Assembly: GCA_003194525.1 (NCBI GenBank)
Contig: NBIV01000336.1
Location: forward strand, 1-64,000
DNA from: Gracilariopsis chorda
Lineage: Eukaryota > Rhodophyta > Florideophyceae > Gracilariales > Gracilariaceae
Direction: 5' to 3'
Length of the DNA: 64,000 nucleotides
Every line of letters starts with the position of its first letter. Positions within the stretch are counted from its first letter, which is position 1. Below the pieces are notes generated by a model. That model ran no database searches, was not told the DNA's origin, and saw only the letters and a program-made list of their open reading frames with translations. This document shows, one piece after another, positions 1 through 12,522 of this stretch. Both the position numbers and the translations under genes were made by a program.

Positions 1-79
1 CAACTTCCCGTGTCACAATTACCCGTCGCTTGTGCAGAATGGCGTCGTGCATAGATGTGGCGACGACAGCCGGTTGTGG

Positions 80-487
80 TTATGCGTTTTGGGAGAGTGT
101 GAGGCGGGGAGGGCTGCAGGCACCCGTGTGGGTAGCGTCCAATTTGTTCTGCGGCCGGGAAGAGAATGCCACGCGACTCGACAAAAGTCGCGATGCCCGA
201 ATAGAGAGATGGGAGAGCGGTACGTCGTCCTTAAGGGCGTTGACGCGTGGCCGCTTGCTTCTCGGGAGTGTGACGGAGGGGCTGGAAGCGCACTTTTTAG
301 AACGCTGCCGGGATTCATCTCCAGATTTGTCTGTTGGCGCTGGCTTGAGCTGTGGGGATGGAATGTGACGGTGCAGCGCGATGGTGGAAGAGCAAAAGGC
401 AATTCGCGGTGCGGAAGAAGCGGTTGAAATAGAGTTGGAGGAGATCACGGGGCGCGTTGATGCACGGTGAAGGAGAGGAACTTCCAC
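80..487 (-). pseudogene. Ser/Pro-rich ORF remnant in left arm (135 codons, no ATG)
   Basis: An open frame of about 135 codons on the minus strand, rich in Ser, Arg and Pro, with a basic cluster near the middle (SRQRSKK, then RSKRPR). It has no recognised domain. The position of its natural start reads GTG. In the right-arm copy (57337) the same codon is ATG inside a perfect GCCGCCATGG context, but that copy has a 1-bp insertion which stops it after 63 codons. So one copy lost the start and the other lost the frame. The basic cluster followed by Ser/Pro-rich sequence resembles the start of the larger protein at 60419-61645, so this is probably a decayed member of the same family. Function unknown. 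Confidence 0.35.
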
Positions 488-3400
488 GGCGGCGAGAGAG
501 GACAGCTGGCGGCTTTCCGCGCTGCAGAATCGGGGGAGGAGAAGCGTCTGTCAGTTGCGGGCAGAGATTTGCAGCTGTCGACGGTTGCATTGTGCGTCCT
601 CTCCTCTCATTAATCCGTTTCGTGCGTCATTATGGGGGTAGCTAACAAATGTGGGAATGTATCCAGCATACTCACCATGTCTACCCACGAAAACCCATAT
701 ACCGCTCGGCGCCTCATTTTCTACATCCACAGCTAGCACTTTAGCGTGGAAACATGTCGAAGCCACGTCACCGTGAACGCAGGTGAGAGTGCTCTGATGA
801 TTACTGAACTGATGCGTGCGGAATGTATGCTGTTTGAAACCACCTTCGTCTTTGGTGCATCACATTCTCCATTTGAATGAATTGTGAGGACGGATTCATA
901 ACAGAACACCTCTCTCTTGCATAGAAACCTGCACGGACAGGTGTTGGTGGAAACGGGAGAGTTGCATTTCGAGTGGGGAAGCTCACTAGTGCCTGCACTA
1001 CGACCTTGATGTTATGGATTCGGGAGAGATGCGTTCTGCAGGAAGTGGGCCGGTTCGGAGAGCACTTAATTCTTTCTTTTCGTTCTTCAAACTCCGTCCT
1101 TTCACCCTCCAAACACTTTCCCGGTTCCCTTGCCTAGGGTAGAAAAGGACAACCCATCTTTCCGTTTTCGTTGCCTGAATTTTTAGGTTTCATCTTCCGT
1201 TACTATCGATACACCGAGGCTCGCACAATGCGCGTTCCGGAGCGTTTGGTCGTTCGGTTCAACGGAGTCGCAACAGGATATGGCCTCACCACCCCGGAGC
1301 GCCGGCGGTACGATCTGCGCACGCCGCAAGACTGGGCCGAGTTTCGGATGTCCAGCGTGACTAGGGCTTTCAAGGGCTCTCTGTGAGCCGTGGAAGGCCG
1401 CTGGGCATAAGAAATGAAGGCATCAAGGAAAGGCGCAAGGCAAAACGCGCAAGAAACCAAAGAAGCACAAAAAAGAAGGCTGGCAAGCGAGTCTGTTCAT
1501 GTGCTCTGCCTTGCAGAGAGAATTAGAAAGAATAAGCCATCGTTGTTGTGCATATTCGCGAGCCAAATAAACTTGTATGGATTTCTATTTCGTTCCTGAG
1601 TGCTATCGATCCGATTGCGTCTGCTTAGTGCAGGTCCGTTTCAGGTTTGCTTCGAAGTCTCTTGCAGACCCCTCGTATCCATTCCGCCGAGTGGCGAGCG
1701 TGCTTGACAAAGAACTCTACGATACCACAAACAAAATAAGACGAATGTTGAAGGTGATATGATGGTGAAGCGTTAGTTTCACACTTTCTCGAGCAGCACA
1801 GCGCTCAATTTAGTTCTTATTGTACACGATAGAGTTATTTAACGTGTATGTTTACATTTTAGTTACTTGGAACCCTTTCTGACAGCTTACAAGCTTGAAG
1901 CAGAGACCGGGTCAAGCAGAGACAGGGTCTTCCTACTGTTTCAGCAAAGCATGTAACCCTTTACATACATTGAGGTTAATGAAGAACGTTTGACCCGGAC
2001 TTCGCCCATTGAACCTAGGAGTTCACTCCACGTTGGTTGACTGTTCTGTCTTCTTGAAGAATACTTTTCAAAATGTGAATGCGCAGTTTAATATTAGCTC
2101 CCATATCATGATACATGTGAACCATGAACTGTTCATGCAGTCTGGACCCTGAATGGATTTGCACGTTGTCAAAAGAAAGCTTCTTGATATTCTCGACTAG
2201 ATATAATGAGAAAAGGCAGCGTATATGAAGCAACGAAGATCAAATTCGTGAAGATCATCTGTTTCAGTGGAATCTTAGCGTGCTGAGTGCTTCAATAGGA
2301 TAAGAGCACGTTGTTGATATGACACGAACCGTTCTTCAACAAGACTAAACAGGTGCTTCCCATGCTCAATTTCAAGTCTTTGTGTCCAGAAAACCCCCCA
2401 ACATGTAACCAGAAGGAACTTTCACCAAGTTTTATCTGTATTCCTTCTTGAAATGAGTACCAAGAACAGTTTTTATTGTTTTGGTCTACGGATTCTAAGA
2501 TCATGGGTCCAGCGGTCCAGTGGTCCAGTTCCTAAGGTTCTTGATAGTCAGATGCCTGCTTTCGATCTCACCACTTCGTCTTCCAGGGTTTCCGACTCCA
2601 ATTACTTATCTTCCATTGAGCTGCAGGCACGGGCAATTCTCCTCCCGCCCGTCTTGTTCGACTTCCACCCACTCTTCTGTAGCAGAAATAGCTGAAAATA
2701 ACTTCAGAACTTGTTCTCAACTTCTGTTCTCTAATCTTTTCTCTTTGGTCTAATCAGAGAATGCAAAATGGGTGACGGCTGTTTCAATTCCAAATGTCGT
2801 GTTTCTCGAATGAATTATCAAAGACCTTACGGATTAAAACAAAGGCTTTGCGCTTATTACTGGCGGTTGTGGATGTGATGTTTTACTGATAGATTCAAGC
2901 AGACGCCACAAAGTGGGGTACAGCTGCTGCGCAAGGGTTGAATTCGAACAGATTTCAAGAACTGAAACCGATTAAAGTTTTTAAGGCGTCGCGCTTGGCG
3001 CGTTCATTGTTTGAACACGACCAAGCACGTTCAACAACAGTGCAGACTGTCATTCCTTTTTTCCAGTGTGGTTCGGATTCGGGCACACGGCGGCAGTCCC
3101 TACAAATGCTACATGTGCTGAAGGCCGCATGAGGAAGAATATTTCAAACTGGCAAAGACGGTTAAACGTCGCTAGCTTTCATCGCTCCCAGCAGCGCTGA
3201 AAAGCTGCTCCTTGGGCCCTGTTTCTTTTTCTGTTTCACCTTCTGGCAAGCTTTTACAGAGGTGTGCAGGACACCTTTGCCATGCACTGGTGCAGAAGAA
3301 AATATTAAGCACCTGGGAAAGACTCAGCACGATGTGTTGTTCTCTGAGAACCTTTCCAGCACTAAGCCTTGGGAACGCACGGCTCATCAGTGATAGAATG

Positions 3401-3561
3401 TGATGGTCGAAAACACTGCCAAAACTGAACATTGATCAAACCATAGTACGCTCGATGTCCCTTGCGGTCGATGGCTGAAGGTGTTCGCTCACACTTCACT
3501 GCCTTCCGGGATACGGTAGCGTGACCTGCAACCGAGGCTCAGCAGCGATTCGCTGATGGTC

Positions 3562-4089
3562 TCATCTGCGGTGGTGCGGGGCCAGAAGGAGTGCGGAAAG
3601 AACACATTGTGAGTTGCATGTGGCGGTAAATGGCATTGTACCATGAGCACCAGCGTATTCCAGAGTTATAGCTGCTTTGGATGGTTCGGGTGACTCACAA
3701 ACCGCGATGCTGCTGAGAACGGGCTGTCTCGGTGGCGAGTCCGCTCTGGTTTGAAAGCTTGGCGAGTTATCAGAAACCAGCGGGACAGGTCCCGGCGACG
3801 GAGTCCTGTACACATACGGGGCAGGTCTCGAAGATCTAGGCGACGCAATGCATGAGAGTGAGGCAGTTTCATGGCAATATGATCCATAGTCGACTTGCGC
3901 CACTCTATTCGACGCCTGTCTCGCGTCGTTGCAAATCCCGTCCAGGAAGCCATGGTGCTTGACACAACGAAAGGGGCGCTTTGGCCTAGGCGAGGGTGTG
4001 GGAGGAGGGGACCGGAGATGAACACCACGACCCAGACTGTCTGCGTCCACGGTGTAAGAGGCGGGGGATGCCGGGATGGCGTTCGTCAA
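3562..4089 (-). pseudogene. Pro/Ser-rich protein family member, left-arm copy (partial)
   Basis: An open frame of about 175 codons with no ATG at its head. It contains Y-T-V-D-A-D, R-S-P-P-P-T-P, a V-K-x-x-G-F-L segment and Y-R-T-P-S-P-x-P. These appear in the same order in the intact ORF at 60419-61645, for example YTVDADD, RSPPPSP, LVKPEGFLGA and YRTPSPAP, which shows common ancestry. The right-arm copy of the same gene (17772-18314 continuing at 54109) is split by retrotransposon A. An extra T upstream, relative to the right arm, puts the N-terminal part of the family (with an HKRTRP basic cluster) out of frame here. Low complexity and lack of hydrophobic blocks suggest a disordered protein. 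No function can be assigned. Confidence 0.45.
3674..3678. other. Empty insertion site for retrotransposon A
   Basis: GCTTT in the left arm is the reverse complement of the AAAGC duplicated on both sides of element A (18310-18314 and 54109-54113). The sequence on either side of this 5-mer is continuous here and interrupted on the right, so it shows the pre-insertion state. Confidence 0.9.
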
Positions 4090-4454
4090 GTTTTCTAGAC
4101 GGCGCGTTGAGGCCCAAAAGACGGATTCATGTTGAGAGGGAGGATTTGGGCGGGTTCTCTTGTGGTTGAGAAAATGATTCGGAGGAAGTGCACTCGTCCC
4201 GGCTGCGGTGTTTTCCGCACTTCATCGCGAATTACTGTGACGTCACGCAGGCTTACGGTAAAGAAAAAAGCTTGAAGCAGTACTGCACGACAGTGATGGA
4301 GAAAGCAAGTCATTTCGACAGGTGAGCTTGAAGACGGACGAGCCTGAAGTAAGGCTGGAAAGCCCGCTGTGCATGCTCATCCGCGTGGGGATGAAGCTGG
4401 TTCCAATGGGAATTTGCTTTGTGGAACACCTATCCCATTGCGACACCCCCTTGG

Positions 4455-4458
4455 CTAA
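4455..4458. other. Empty insertion site for piggyBac-like element P1
   Basis: CTAA here is the reverse complement of the TTAG found at 11865-11868 and again at 17540-17543. The flanks (GGCTAATAGCTACGG) run through without a break, which independently proves the ends of P1 and a 4-bp target duplication. Confidence 0.92.
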
Positions 4459-6070
4459 TAGCTACGGTCGATAAGATACGCTGCGCGGCAATGCATGATT
4501 GGCTGAAGTAAGTTACTCCCCATCTGCATCAAGGCGCTATGATCAATGCTGCAAGGTAGAGCATTATGGTATATCTAGAGCACTTGTGCTTACAAAATAT
4601 CTCTAACCGAACTTTAATCGCCATGTACTCCCATGGTGCCCATCTGGTGATAGCAATATTGCTATGATTCAAGTGTGCCTCTTCCACACACACTCTTCTA
4701 CTCACACTCGGAAATTGCGTCAGACTGAGAATTTAAAAGCAAGTTCTTCAAGGAGTAAAACTGAGTTTTTCAGATATGCAGATGTACATGCTAGACACTC
4801 ATAGCCCTATCTCTAAAAAGCTTACGAGCTGAATAAGAGAAGGTGTGTGATCTATATTTTTACGGCACCTGTTCCAGTCAAGCTGTATCTCCATGAATCC
4901 GATTCGGTGTAGTAGGGAGGCAGAGAACCGCAAATGATAAAAATCAAATCATGGTTAGAACAGTGATATCTGGATCTATCTGTCGCTCTAGATGTGCGGC
5001 CAAAGCTTTTCAAGCGTTACAACTATTTCTGTAACTTCCTTTCTACCAAGACACCAAGCGAAGAACCCCCTTCGGCTCAGAGAATACTCTACACTACACC
5101 GTGGTCGCGATGGATAGCTTGCACGAGCGAAACGTGTACGTGACATGTAGTAAGCGCAGTTGTTGGCGCCCATTCGTGAGTCGATACCGAGTTGGGAAAC
5201 AGAAAGAATGCAGCTTTTGCCGATAGAGTGTACCAAAAGAAACTTTGCACTTGCTGCCGTTATGAAACCGAACGGAAATAAGGTTGACTCTGATTATCAG
5301 CAAGTACAAGCTCGCAATCTAAAAACAACACAATCCGAAGTCAAGGGTTACCTGTCGAAGTTCCACTTAGTCTCGCCTCATTTGCTGGAGTTTATTTCAG
5401 ATCTATGCGCCGTGGCATTTGCCAACTCCCCTTCACATCTACGTACTTCGCCTGTTCAGTGCTGATACAGTACAACGTTCCAGCCTGATATGCTTCTGTA
5501 CAACGTAGCGTTCCATTTCCGCACCGCCAGCTCCATAATTCTGCCAATGAGGTTATTTGACATGTATAGAAAAGACACAAAAGAAGAGCAAAACGTAAAC
5601 TTTCTGCAAAACCGAGGACCTTTCTATCCTTGTACTTCAAACATGGCGTGTATTGTCGAAATAGTCGAAATTGGAGCTGATTATCTAATTAGATCAAGGA
5701 GAGTAGTTAGAAACAAATATGTGCATTCGGCCGGTAACCACTTCTACATTTGCGCTACTTCCTGTCTTGTAAATTTAAGACAACTCGGTAAATGTCCATG
5801 CAAGCCCCCGTGGGGAATAGCCTGTGCCTGCAACTTATTTGATGACACAGAATTTGGAAATCATGCCTTGGAACATGAATTATAACGGGGCCTGACTCCG
5901 GGCCGTGGCACCTCGCATTTGAAAATGGAGATTCTCCTCGATCATCAGGGAACAACATTCCTCAGGAGAGTAAGATTTCGTGATGATCATAACTCGTTCC
6001 CTGCAATTATAGACACAATGCATTTGACTCTCGCCCATATGTTCGTTCACGATAAGACGGCCTCATTCCC

Positions 6071-6078
6071 TATAAATA
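6071..6078 (+). promoter_or_regulatory. Possible TATA box
   Basis: TATAAATA followed by a pyrimidine-rich stretch with several plausible initiation sites. The downstream reading frame (to about 6632) does not resemble a known protein, so the promoter assignment rests on the motif alone. Confidence 0.25.
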
Positions 6079-6646
6079 CCCCCTGTCCAACATCTTCGTC
6101 GGTCGCACGTCCCCAGTCTCATTCTCACCCCACCCCAGCCCTATACAGCTTTCCATACACCATCACAACCACAACATTATCCGCTTCCGCTCTAGTGTTT
6201 GATACTCGAGTTCTCACTGTTACCTTTTCTCCAGATGCATTTTGCAACTCTGACCAATCCACTCATTTTCTCTCGTTCGTCTACACTTCTCACAGTTACA
6301 TGGTATATAGGGGTCTAATGAACTCTGGAGGGGTAACAGTGGATTTCCTAGCTTCGCTTATTTTTCTGATCGCCCCAGAGCAGTATCCAAGGAGGCTGAG
6401 GCTAGGGGATGCCGCTGCAGCCCTCGTAAGCTCCGCAGTCTATTGGGTACTCGCTCGATCCAAATACCATAACTTGACGCCATCCACCATCATTCGTAAG
6501 TTCAGCGTTTGTCTATCTCACCATTTCTGTTCCAGTATCCTTTTCTTCTTAGCTAACCATTCTATCTCCTCTGCGCTCTCTTCACGACAGCCCCAACGCA
6601 TTTCCCACACAGTCCTCTCTGGGGTGCGATGAATGGTTTTGAGGTT

Positions 6647-6771
6647 GGTTGTAAAACTGCCCGGTCCAGTTGTGGGAACCTGGTTGTAAAAACACTTTCC
6701 TTCTGGACGAAGTTGTAAAACGGGCCCTGCTTCGTGGTGCACATCCGGCATCGGCGGGTGGGTTGTAAAAC
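6647..6771 (+). repeat. Four spaced GTTGTAAAAC motifs
   Basis: GTTGTAAAAC or a one-base variant occurs at 6647-6657, 6682-6693, 6712-6721 and 6761-6771, all in the same orientation, spaced 30-49 bp apart. The spacers between them are unrelated to each other. The arrangement looks like a cluster of protein-binding sites or transposon subterminal repeats rather than a tandem repeat. No gene lies immediately downstream. Confidence 0.6.
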
Positions 6772-9700
6772 CGTATGGTATCCAACCTCACTTCACGGGA
6801 CGCGATCAAATGAGTTATCATTTGGTCGTTGCTCCCACATCGTCATGGGGTTGTGACCACTTGACGGTGGGTGGATGGCTACGGATGAGCTGACTGTAGA
6901 GGATAGTCAAATACAACAGTACACAACAATGATGTTAGGCGTTGGAAACGCAATCTTCATGCGTTCACTGCAAGACACCGCAGCCGCATGAACAGCATCG
7001 TGCGACAACTATGGTCAGTTGTTTCCATACCTTATAGGTCTTTCTGTGTAGATGGCTTGTAATTGATCTGAAGTTCCACTTTAATCGCAACTCTCTGCAG
7101 AATATGAACGATTGATTGTAGTGCTGTTTAGTTCGATATGGCGGTTGGACTCTGGGTGATTTGTATCGGCATCGTAGGGGCAAGAAGGTTCTGCATTTGC
7201 TAGCGTACCCATCTATGACACGTGTGCTTCCCAGCGCTTCGCATGCCTCGCACTAGTGTCTCCAATTCTCGGAAATAAAGTACAAGTTACTCTGTTTCAC
7301 GTTCTCAGCTTCTGAAACTCCAGAGTGCCGGAGTTTATTTGAAAACATATCCCAAATCCTCTTCGATGGCTGTCCAGAATATAACACATGCTCACCAAGT
7401 ATGCGTCGTTTATCCGCGTCCATATCACTGTTTGTGTCTGCTGTACACACTGCTCTATAATTATGAGTGCTTTGCACTAACATCACAGTCATGGTTAACA
7501 ACACTCAACCATATGCGCTGCAACTGAAGGGATGGGAAAGCTCTCTTTGTCTCGACCAAACAGTGAACTGGAGGTGAATGGTTACCGTACTAGTCAAAGA
7601 CGACAAGCTTGATCAAGATGTGTCTGCAGTTCGGTTTTACCGAGCCAGATTATGTTTAATCGATGGCGTACCTTCTGTTTATTTTCATACCACGTCTTGT
7701 CTCTCCCTAGCATAATAGTTTCGCATTTTTACTTCAACACGACATTAAGACAAACACCAGACATAATCCAACTCTCCCATATCACACTCTCAGAAAAGTT
7801 TGCAGCCCAAGGAGTATATCTACCATAGAAACCTGTGCTACAGTGACCGATTTCTGCAGACTTGGCATGATGCCAAGCTCGCTGAGCCCATGAATCTGTC
7901 AGAGCAGGATCCTCGTTTGGTAACTTCAAACTAAGCTACCTAACTTTTTATTCCGCTTAACGTCAGCCAGAAGATACAGTGTAAAACAGAACCGATGATG
8001 TTTTATCAGTTTCGGAAACATCTGCGTCTGAGCAGATGCGTTCTTTCGCGGTCGGGAGCGCATCGTTCTGCATTGTATTCTTCTCAGCGCGACAGTAGCT
8101 CGTCGGGTATCACTTCCAGTGCGGTAGAACAAGTACTTTGATTCAGTCTAGAAGTAAATAATGGAGTGGGTGGGTGGGGAACAAAATGAAGACGTGGAAC
8201 GCGATCGGCCATAACACTATCCTTCTGCTTTGTTGAAGCCAGCCGAAGACGATATTCATGTTTGAGGATTATGTAGAAATTCGCGGAATAGCGCAGCGGC
8301 TCAGAAGTTATTGCCACCCACGATTCAAATTTGTACTGACCGACTGAAGCCATCATTAACTCAAAGTGTTATGATCTCACCGCAGTTCTATCAAAGTCCT
8401 GCTCCCGCTCTGCGCTCCAATAAAATTCCATCTGCGATTCAACCATTCGCTGTAACCCGTTGTCGCCGATCTTCTCCAGCCTCAAAACGGATGAGAGGTG
8501 AATCTGCGTCTAAATCGTTTCTTATTCTTTCAGGATCGATAAGCGTGACCGAGTGAGTTACGCGCTATTCTAGCCAAATCATTCGATTTGGTGCGTTCTT
8601 TTTGGATGGGTGCGTGCCACGCTTCTTCTCCTATGAGGCCAAGCACTGTCTGCAGATCGATACCCATCTTTGATCACAAACGAAAGAATCCTCATACCCT
8701 TGTCCGTACCTCAATCTTTGCATGGCGTGTCACGTCTTTCGAGACCAATTTCATTTGAACGTATTCTGAATGACTACCTTCAACGCCGTCTCTCCATTCT
8801 TTGTATTGGATACGCCACGTAGGCACAAACGTACCTGCAAAGAGGGCAGTTGACATTCAAAACTTGGGTTCTCCTTCAAGTTGGCGATATTCGACTGTGT
8901 CTCTTTCGTAAGGATCTCGTAGCCTACGCCTTATTAATCTTGATTTGTGTAGAGACGCGCAAACTTTCTCGTACCAACATCCCCCGACAATTCTCCGACT
9001 TATTTGTTGTATCCAGCCGCTGCTTCCGCTTGCTTCAAATAAGTGGTGGACCAGGCAGTGCCACAGAAAGCACAAGCACTGCATGTAGGAGCAGTCAAAC
9101 ATCATGTAGTGCTCGCACTAAACCTTCATTCCTCAACCTATCGCATCTTCCTCAATAGAACACGCATTTCTTCTTTGTCCTTCAGTAAACTATCTCATTT
9201 GACACACTTGCTCCTCTTTCACCTACATCTTTAATCGCCTTCCCACTCGTACCGTCTTTAAGCGCTCTTTCTATGCCCATAGCCTACAAGGGTGAACGTA
9301 TCGCTAGCCAGATGTATATCGTCATCCATATACAGGCCACTGCTTCTCAATGTTTCCACATTATGACCTACTCAGTGAACCATGCGTTCGTACTTGCACT
9401 CCTACATCTGATAACTTATAATCTTACTGGCCACACAATGAACATTTTCAAATCTCCCAGTGTGGAGAAGCATTCCTTGGCAGTCCGACGCGGCGCGAAA
9501 AATCCGCAGGGCATAGCCTACAATGTGTCATTTCCCAACGGATGTCCCTTCAACACGGTCCCTAACAAACTACAGCATCGCACCTCCGCTCAGCTTTCAA
9601 TGGCCAAGGATTCACCGCGTTAGGCCGCATCCATCCACTGGACCTTCTGAGCGCGGGATCGACTTCTTGCGTTAACTATTCAAGAGCAGACAGCGGGCAC

Positions 9701-10031
9701 TTTAAACAGTTGAACGAACGACAACCCTCTGCAGGTAGGTGCTTTCTGTGCTCTCACTTTAATGAGATCTTTGCAATCATTCTTAATTTCAACACAGCTA
9801 CGTTTAGAAAAGAAAATCTAAGTTATTGACTCAAAGAGTACTAAAATTGTCAAACAGCTTGACAAAGTTAGTATGGAGTATGCCCACACTTCTTCTAATT
9901 CATTCTTGCAGAAGCACCGCCTCCCGTCCTTAGCTCGCGTATGTTGGAATTAAGAGATGCGCCTGTGCTAAATCTCTACTTAAGGCACGGCAACACCCTC
10001 TACAGCTTTTCGCGACTCCCTCGTCGCCAGT

Positions 10032-10688
10032 ATGTCTTTGACAGAAACCCCCAACTGCTTTCCTGTGTCCAAAATGCTTTCGTGTTCCAACCTGCCTTCC
10101 TCTCAACCTGATCCTGGTGTGCGCCACCCTTCGCTTCACCCAACGAGTGCCCCTCCTTGGGAGAGGTGCGATCCATGTGACGTTTCGCTGTCGTTCTGGG
10201 ACGTGCCTTCGCTCTCTTGGCACTCCCAAGAGAGAGACATGGTCCTGGGTGAAATCTTTTCGCAAGATCCATGCGACAGTGAGAGCGGAACCGACAGAGC
10301 CGAGGTCGACTGCTACGCTCGAGAACCGCCCATCAAAAGCGGAACTCTGGATGAGTCGCCCTTTGATGACGTCAAGTTTTGTCTCGATGATCTGTGGTAT
10401 TCGGAGCTTGACTGGCGCGCACCTGGCATCAAGCGCACAGCTTCGGCCTCGCCGGAGCTGCGTGCACCGAAACGGCGGCGGTGTGAAAATGGCACCATTT
10501 CGTACAGTCGTCGGTGGTCTGCGAAGCGCCCTGCTCTCGCGGACCTGAACCACCGTCCCGTCAAGCGGCTGCGGTCCTGGATGCAGCCGTATCTGGACCG
10601 TGTGTCGGAGATGAAGGCCCATTACAGGTCGGTCGTCTCCAACGGCGTCTCCGACTGTCGTGCGACAGCGGTGGGGACCGGGTTCTGA
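10032..10688 (+). CDS. Uncharacterised basic protein, 218 codons
   Basis: An ATG-initiated open frame of 218 codons, clearly more GC-rich than the surrounding centre. The N-terminal part is Ser/Pro-rich, followed by an acidic stretch (about residues 75-125). From about residue 138 it is basic, with clusters such as APKRRR and VKRLR that look like nuclear localisation signals. The C-terminal 50 residues contain aromatic residues and may form a short helix (SWMQPYLDRVSEM). I recognise no domain. A pyrimidine tract ending in TTGCAG near 9911 and a GCAGGTAGG near 9732 could bound a 5' leader intron. The opposite strand also has a long frame, which I take as a shadow. It is the only plausible gene of the single-copy centre. 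Confidence 0.45.
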   Translation: MSLTETPNCFPVSKMLSCSNLPSSQPDPGVRHPSLHPTSAPPWERCDPCDVSLSFWDVPSLSWHSQERDMVLGEIFSQDPCDSESGTDRAEVDCYAREPPIKSGTLDESPFDDVKFCLDDLWYSELDWRAPGIKRTASASPELRAPKRRRCENGTISYSRRWSAKRPALADLNHRPVKRLRSWMQPYLDRVSEMKAHYRSVVSNGVSDCRATAVGTGF

Positions 10689-10989
10689 CACATGCTGCGC
10701 TTTGCGTGGTGTGAGTCGGAGCTTTGGTCCGTTTGTGCTACCAGAGAATGCCCCTCGCGGGGTGTTCACTGGGTGGTCGGGGCAACTGAGCCGGTGCCGC
10801 AAGGTACTGGTTCGGTTGTTCCGACCTTTTTTTTTTGGCCACTTTTTTTTCTACTGTAAGCACCCCACATGCGTTGTGCGCTAAACATCACATATCTGTA
10901 CACGTTTTGCAATAGACTGGTTCTGTAAGGCATCGGAGCTAACTATTTCAACATCCGGGATCAAGTCCAAATGGAAATATGTTTGTGTT

Positions 10990-11868
10990 TGTCTTTAGAT
11001 TGCGAGCTTGTACTTGCTGATAATCCGAGTCAGCCCCTTCCTTTCCGTTCGGTTTCATAACGACAGCAAGTGCAAAGTTTCTTTTGGTACGCTCTATCAG
11101 CCAAAACTGCATTCTTTCTGTTTCCCAACTCGGTATCGACTCACGAATGGGCGCCAACAACGGCCGCTTACTACATGTCACGCAAACGTTTCGCTCGTGC
11201 AAGCTATCCATCGCGACCACGGTGTAGTGTAGAGTGTTCTCTGAGCCGAAGGAGATTCTTCGCTTGGTGTCTTGCTAGAAAGGAAATTGCAGAAATAGTT
11301 GTAACGCTTGAAAAGCTTTGGCCGCACATCTAGAGCGACAGATAGATCCAGATATCACTGTTCTAACCATGATTTGATTTTTATCATTTGCGGTTCTCTG
11401 CCTCCCTACTACACCGAATCGGATTCATGGAGATACAGCTTGACTGGAACAGGTGCCGTAAAAATATAGATCACACACCTTCTCTTATTCAGCTCGTAAG
11501 CTTTTTAGAGATAGGGCTATGAGTGTCTAGCATGTACATCTGCATATCTGAAAAACTCAGTTTTACTCCTTGAAGAGAACTTGCTTTTAAATTCTCAGTC
11601 TGACGCAATTTCCGAGTGTGAGTAGAAGAGTGTGTGTGGAAGAGGTACACTTGAATCATAGCAGTACTACTATCACCAGACAGGCACCACGGGGGTACAT
11701 GGCGATAAAAGTTCGGTTAGAGATATTTTGTAAGCACAAGTGCTCTAGATATACCATAATGCTCTACCTTGCAGCATTGATCATAGTGCCTTGATGCAGA
11801 TGAGGAGTTACTTACTTCAGCCAATCATGCATTGCCGCGTAGCGTATCTTATCGACCGTAGCTATTAG
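10990..11868. repeat. Right arm of inverted duplication, inner block
   Basis: Reverse complement of about 4455-5335. It runs from the inner breakpoint to the left end of P1 and includes the TTAG target duplication at 11865-11868. I see no coding sequence in it. Confidence 0.9.
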
Positions 11869-12050
11869 CCCCGTTCCCGTTAGGGTGACAAATTTGCATC
11901 TCCCTTTTTTTGGGGTGCAATCGGGTGCACAGGTCGCACTGCACCCTGTCTGGGAGATTTCGCCTCATCCAGAGGTGAACGTCACCCAGACACCGGGGAG
12001 AGGCCACCTCAAGTGCGACCCAGTGATCCCCACCAGCACTATCTCGCCGC
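11869..12050 (+). repeat. P1 left terminal inverted repeat
   Basis: Starts CCCCGTTCCCGTTAGGGTGA and pairs over about 181 bp with 17359-17539. It contains a 7-T run and a GTGCA-rich stretch conserved at both ends. Confidence 0.9.
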
Positions 12051-12522
12051 GTGCGTCTATTTCTTTGAAGACTCAAGACTATTAACTCGCGAGTTTCATT
12101 GAGCCCCTTACGCATAAATAGAAACCCTGGACGTTCTGCATCAGCATGTAGTACATGCGATCCGCAAATTGACACCTTCCACTTGTATGATGAGGTCAAT
12201 GAACGCTCCTACTCGCCGGCTTCACAAAATCATGGCAACCAGAGCCATTGCTCCTCACCTGGTCTATCTAAGACAGATTTGACACCCCATCAAACAGTAT
12301 TGTCTTCGATATACCACATGACGCCAATTGAATCTCCGCCTGCAAGTACTCTTCTCAGCACAGATTGCGGCTCAACCTATATTAAAGAATTGTCCTGAAG
12401 GACAAAATTCATTAAGTCGGCAGCGACTTTAAGAACTTTCTTTTGATGGAGAGGAGAGTGATTACCTTTTCGTTTTACAAGACGAAAATTCTGCAACACA
12501 GGAAAAAAAAGACAAACAATCA

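Larger units (their letters stand above)
1..5335. repeat. Left arm of a large inverted duplication
   Basis: The whole stretch is found again as its reverse complement: bases 1-3673 match 54109-57826, about 3674-4458 match 17540-18314, and about 4459-5335 match 10990-11868. By eye the arms differ by scattered substitutions and a few indels, including an ATTT-rich expansion near 56055-56095 present only on the right. The arm is uninterrupted here but carries two large insertions on the right, so the duplication came first. The inner breakpoint is near 5335, where similarity stops just after the shared AAGCTCGCAATCTAAA. The outer end lies beyond the window. Apart from fragments of a Pro/Ser-rich protein family (80-487 and 3562-4089) I see no recognisable gene. 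Confidence 0.9.
5336..10989. other. Single-copy centre between the inverted arms
   Basis: About 5.65 kb with no counterpart elsewhere in the window. Reading frames are short and lack recognisable domains. Three items stand out: a TATAAATA box at 6071, a cluster of GTTGTAAAAC motifs at 6647-6771, and the ORF at 10032-10688. Near 6493-6536 a GTAAGT and a following pyrimidine stretch ending in CAG could delimit a short intron of about 45 bp, but no convincing protein results. From 6772 to 10031 I see no supportable gene; the longest frames (for example 9273-9623, about 116 codons) have no recognisable similarity. Confidence 0.6.

Noticed and set aside
5919-6632. 237-codon plus-strand ORF after a TATA-like box
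   Set aside because: The TATA box lies inside the ORF, the composition is erratic and no motif is recognised; kept only as a possible promoter and intron signal.
9930-10802. 290-codon minus-strand ORF
   Set aside because: It is the antisense shadow of the 10032-10688 frame, with an Arg/His-rich composition typical of shadows.
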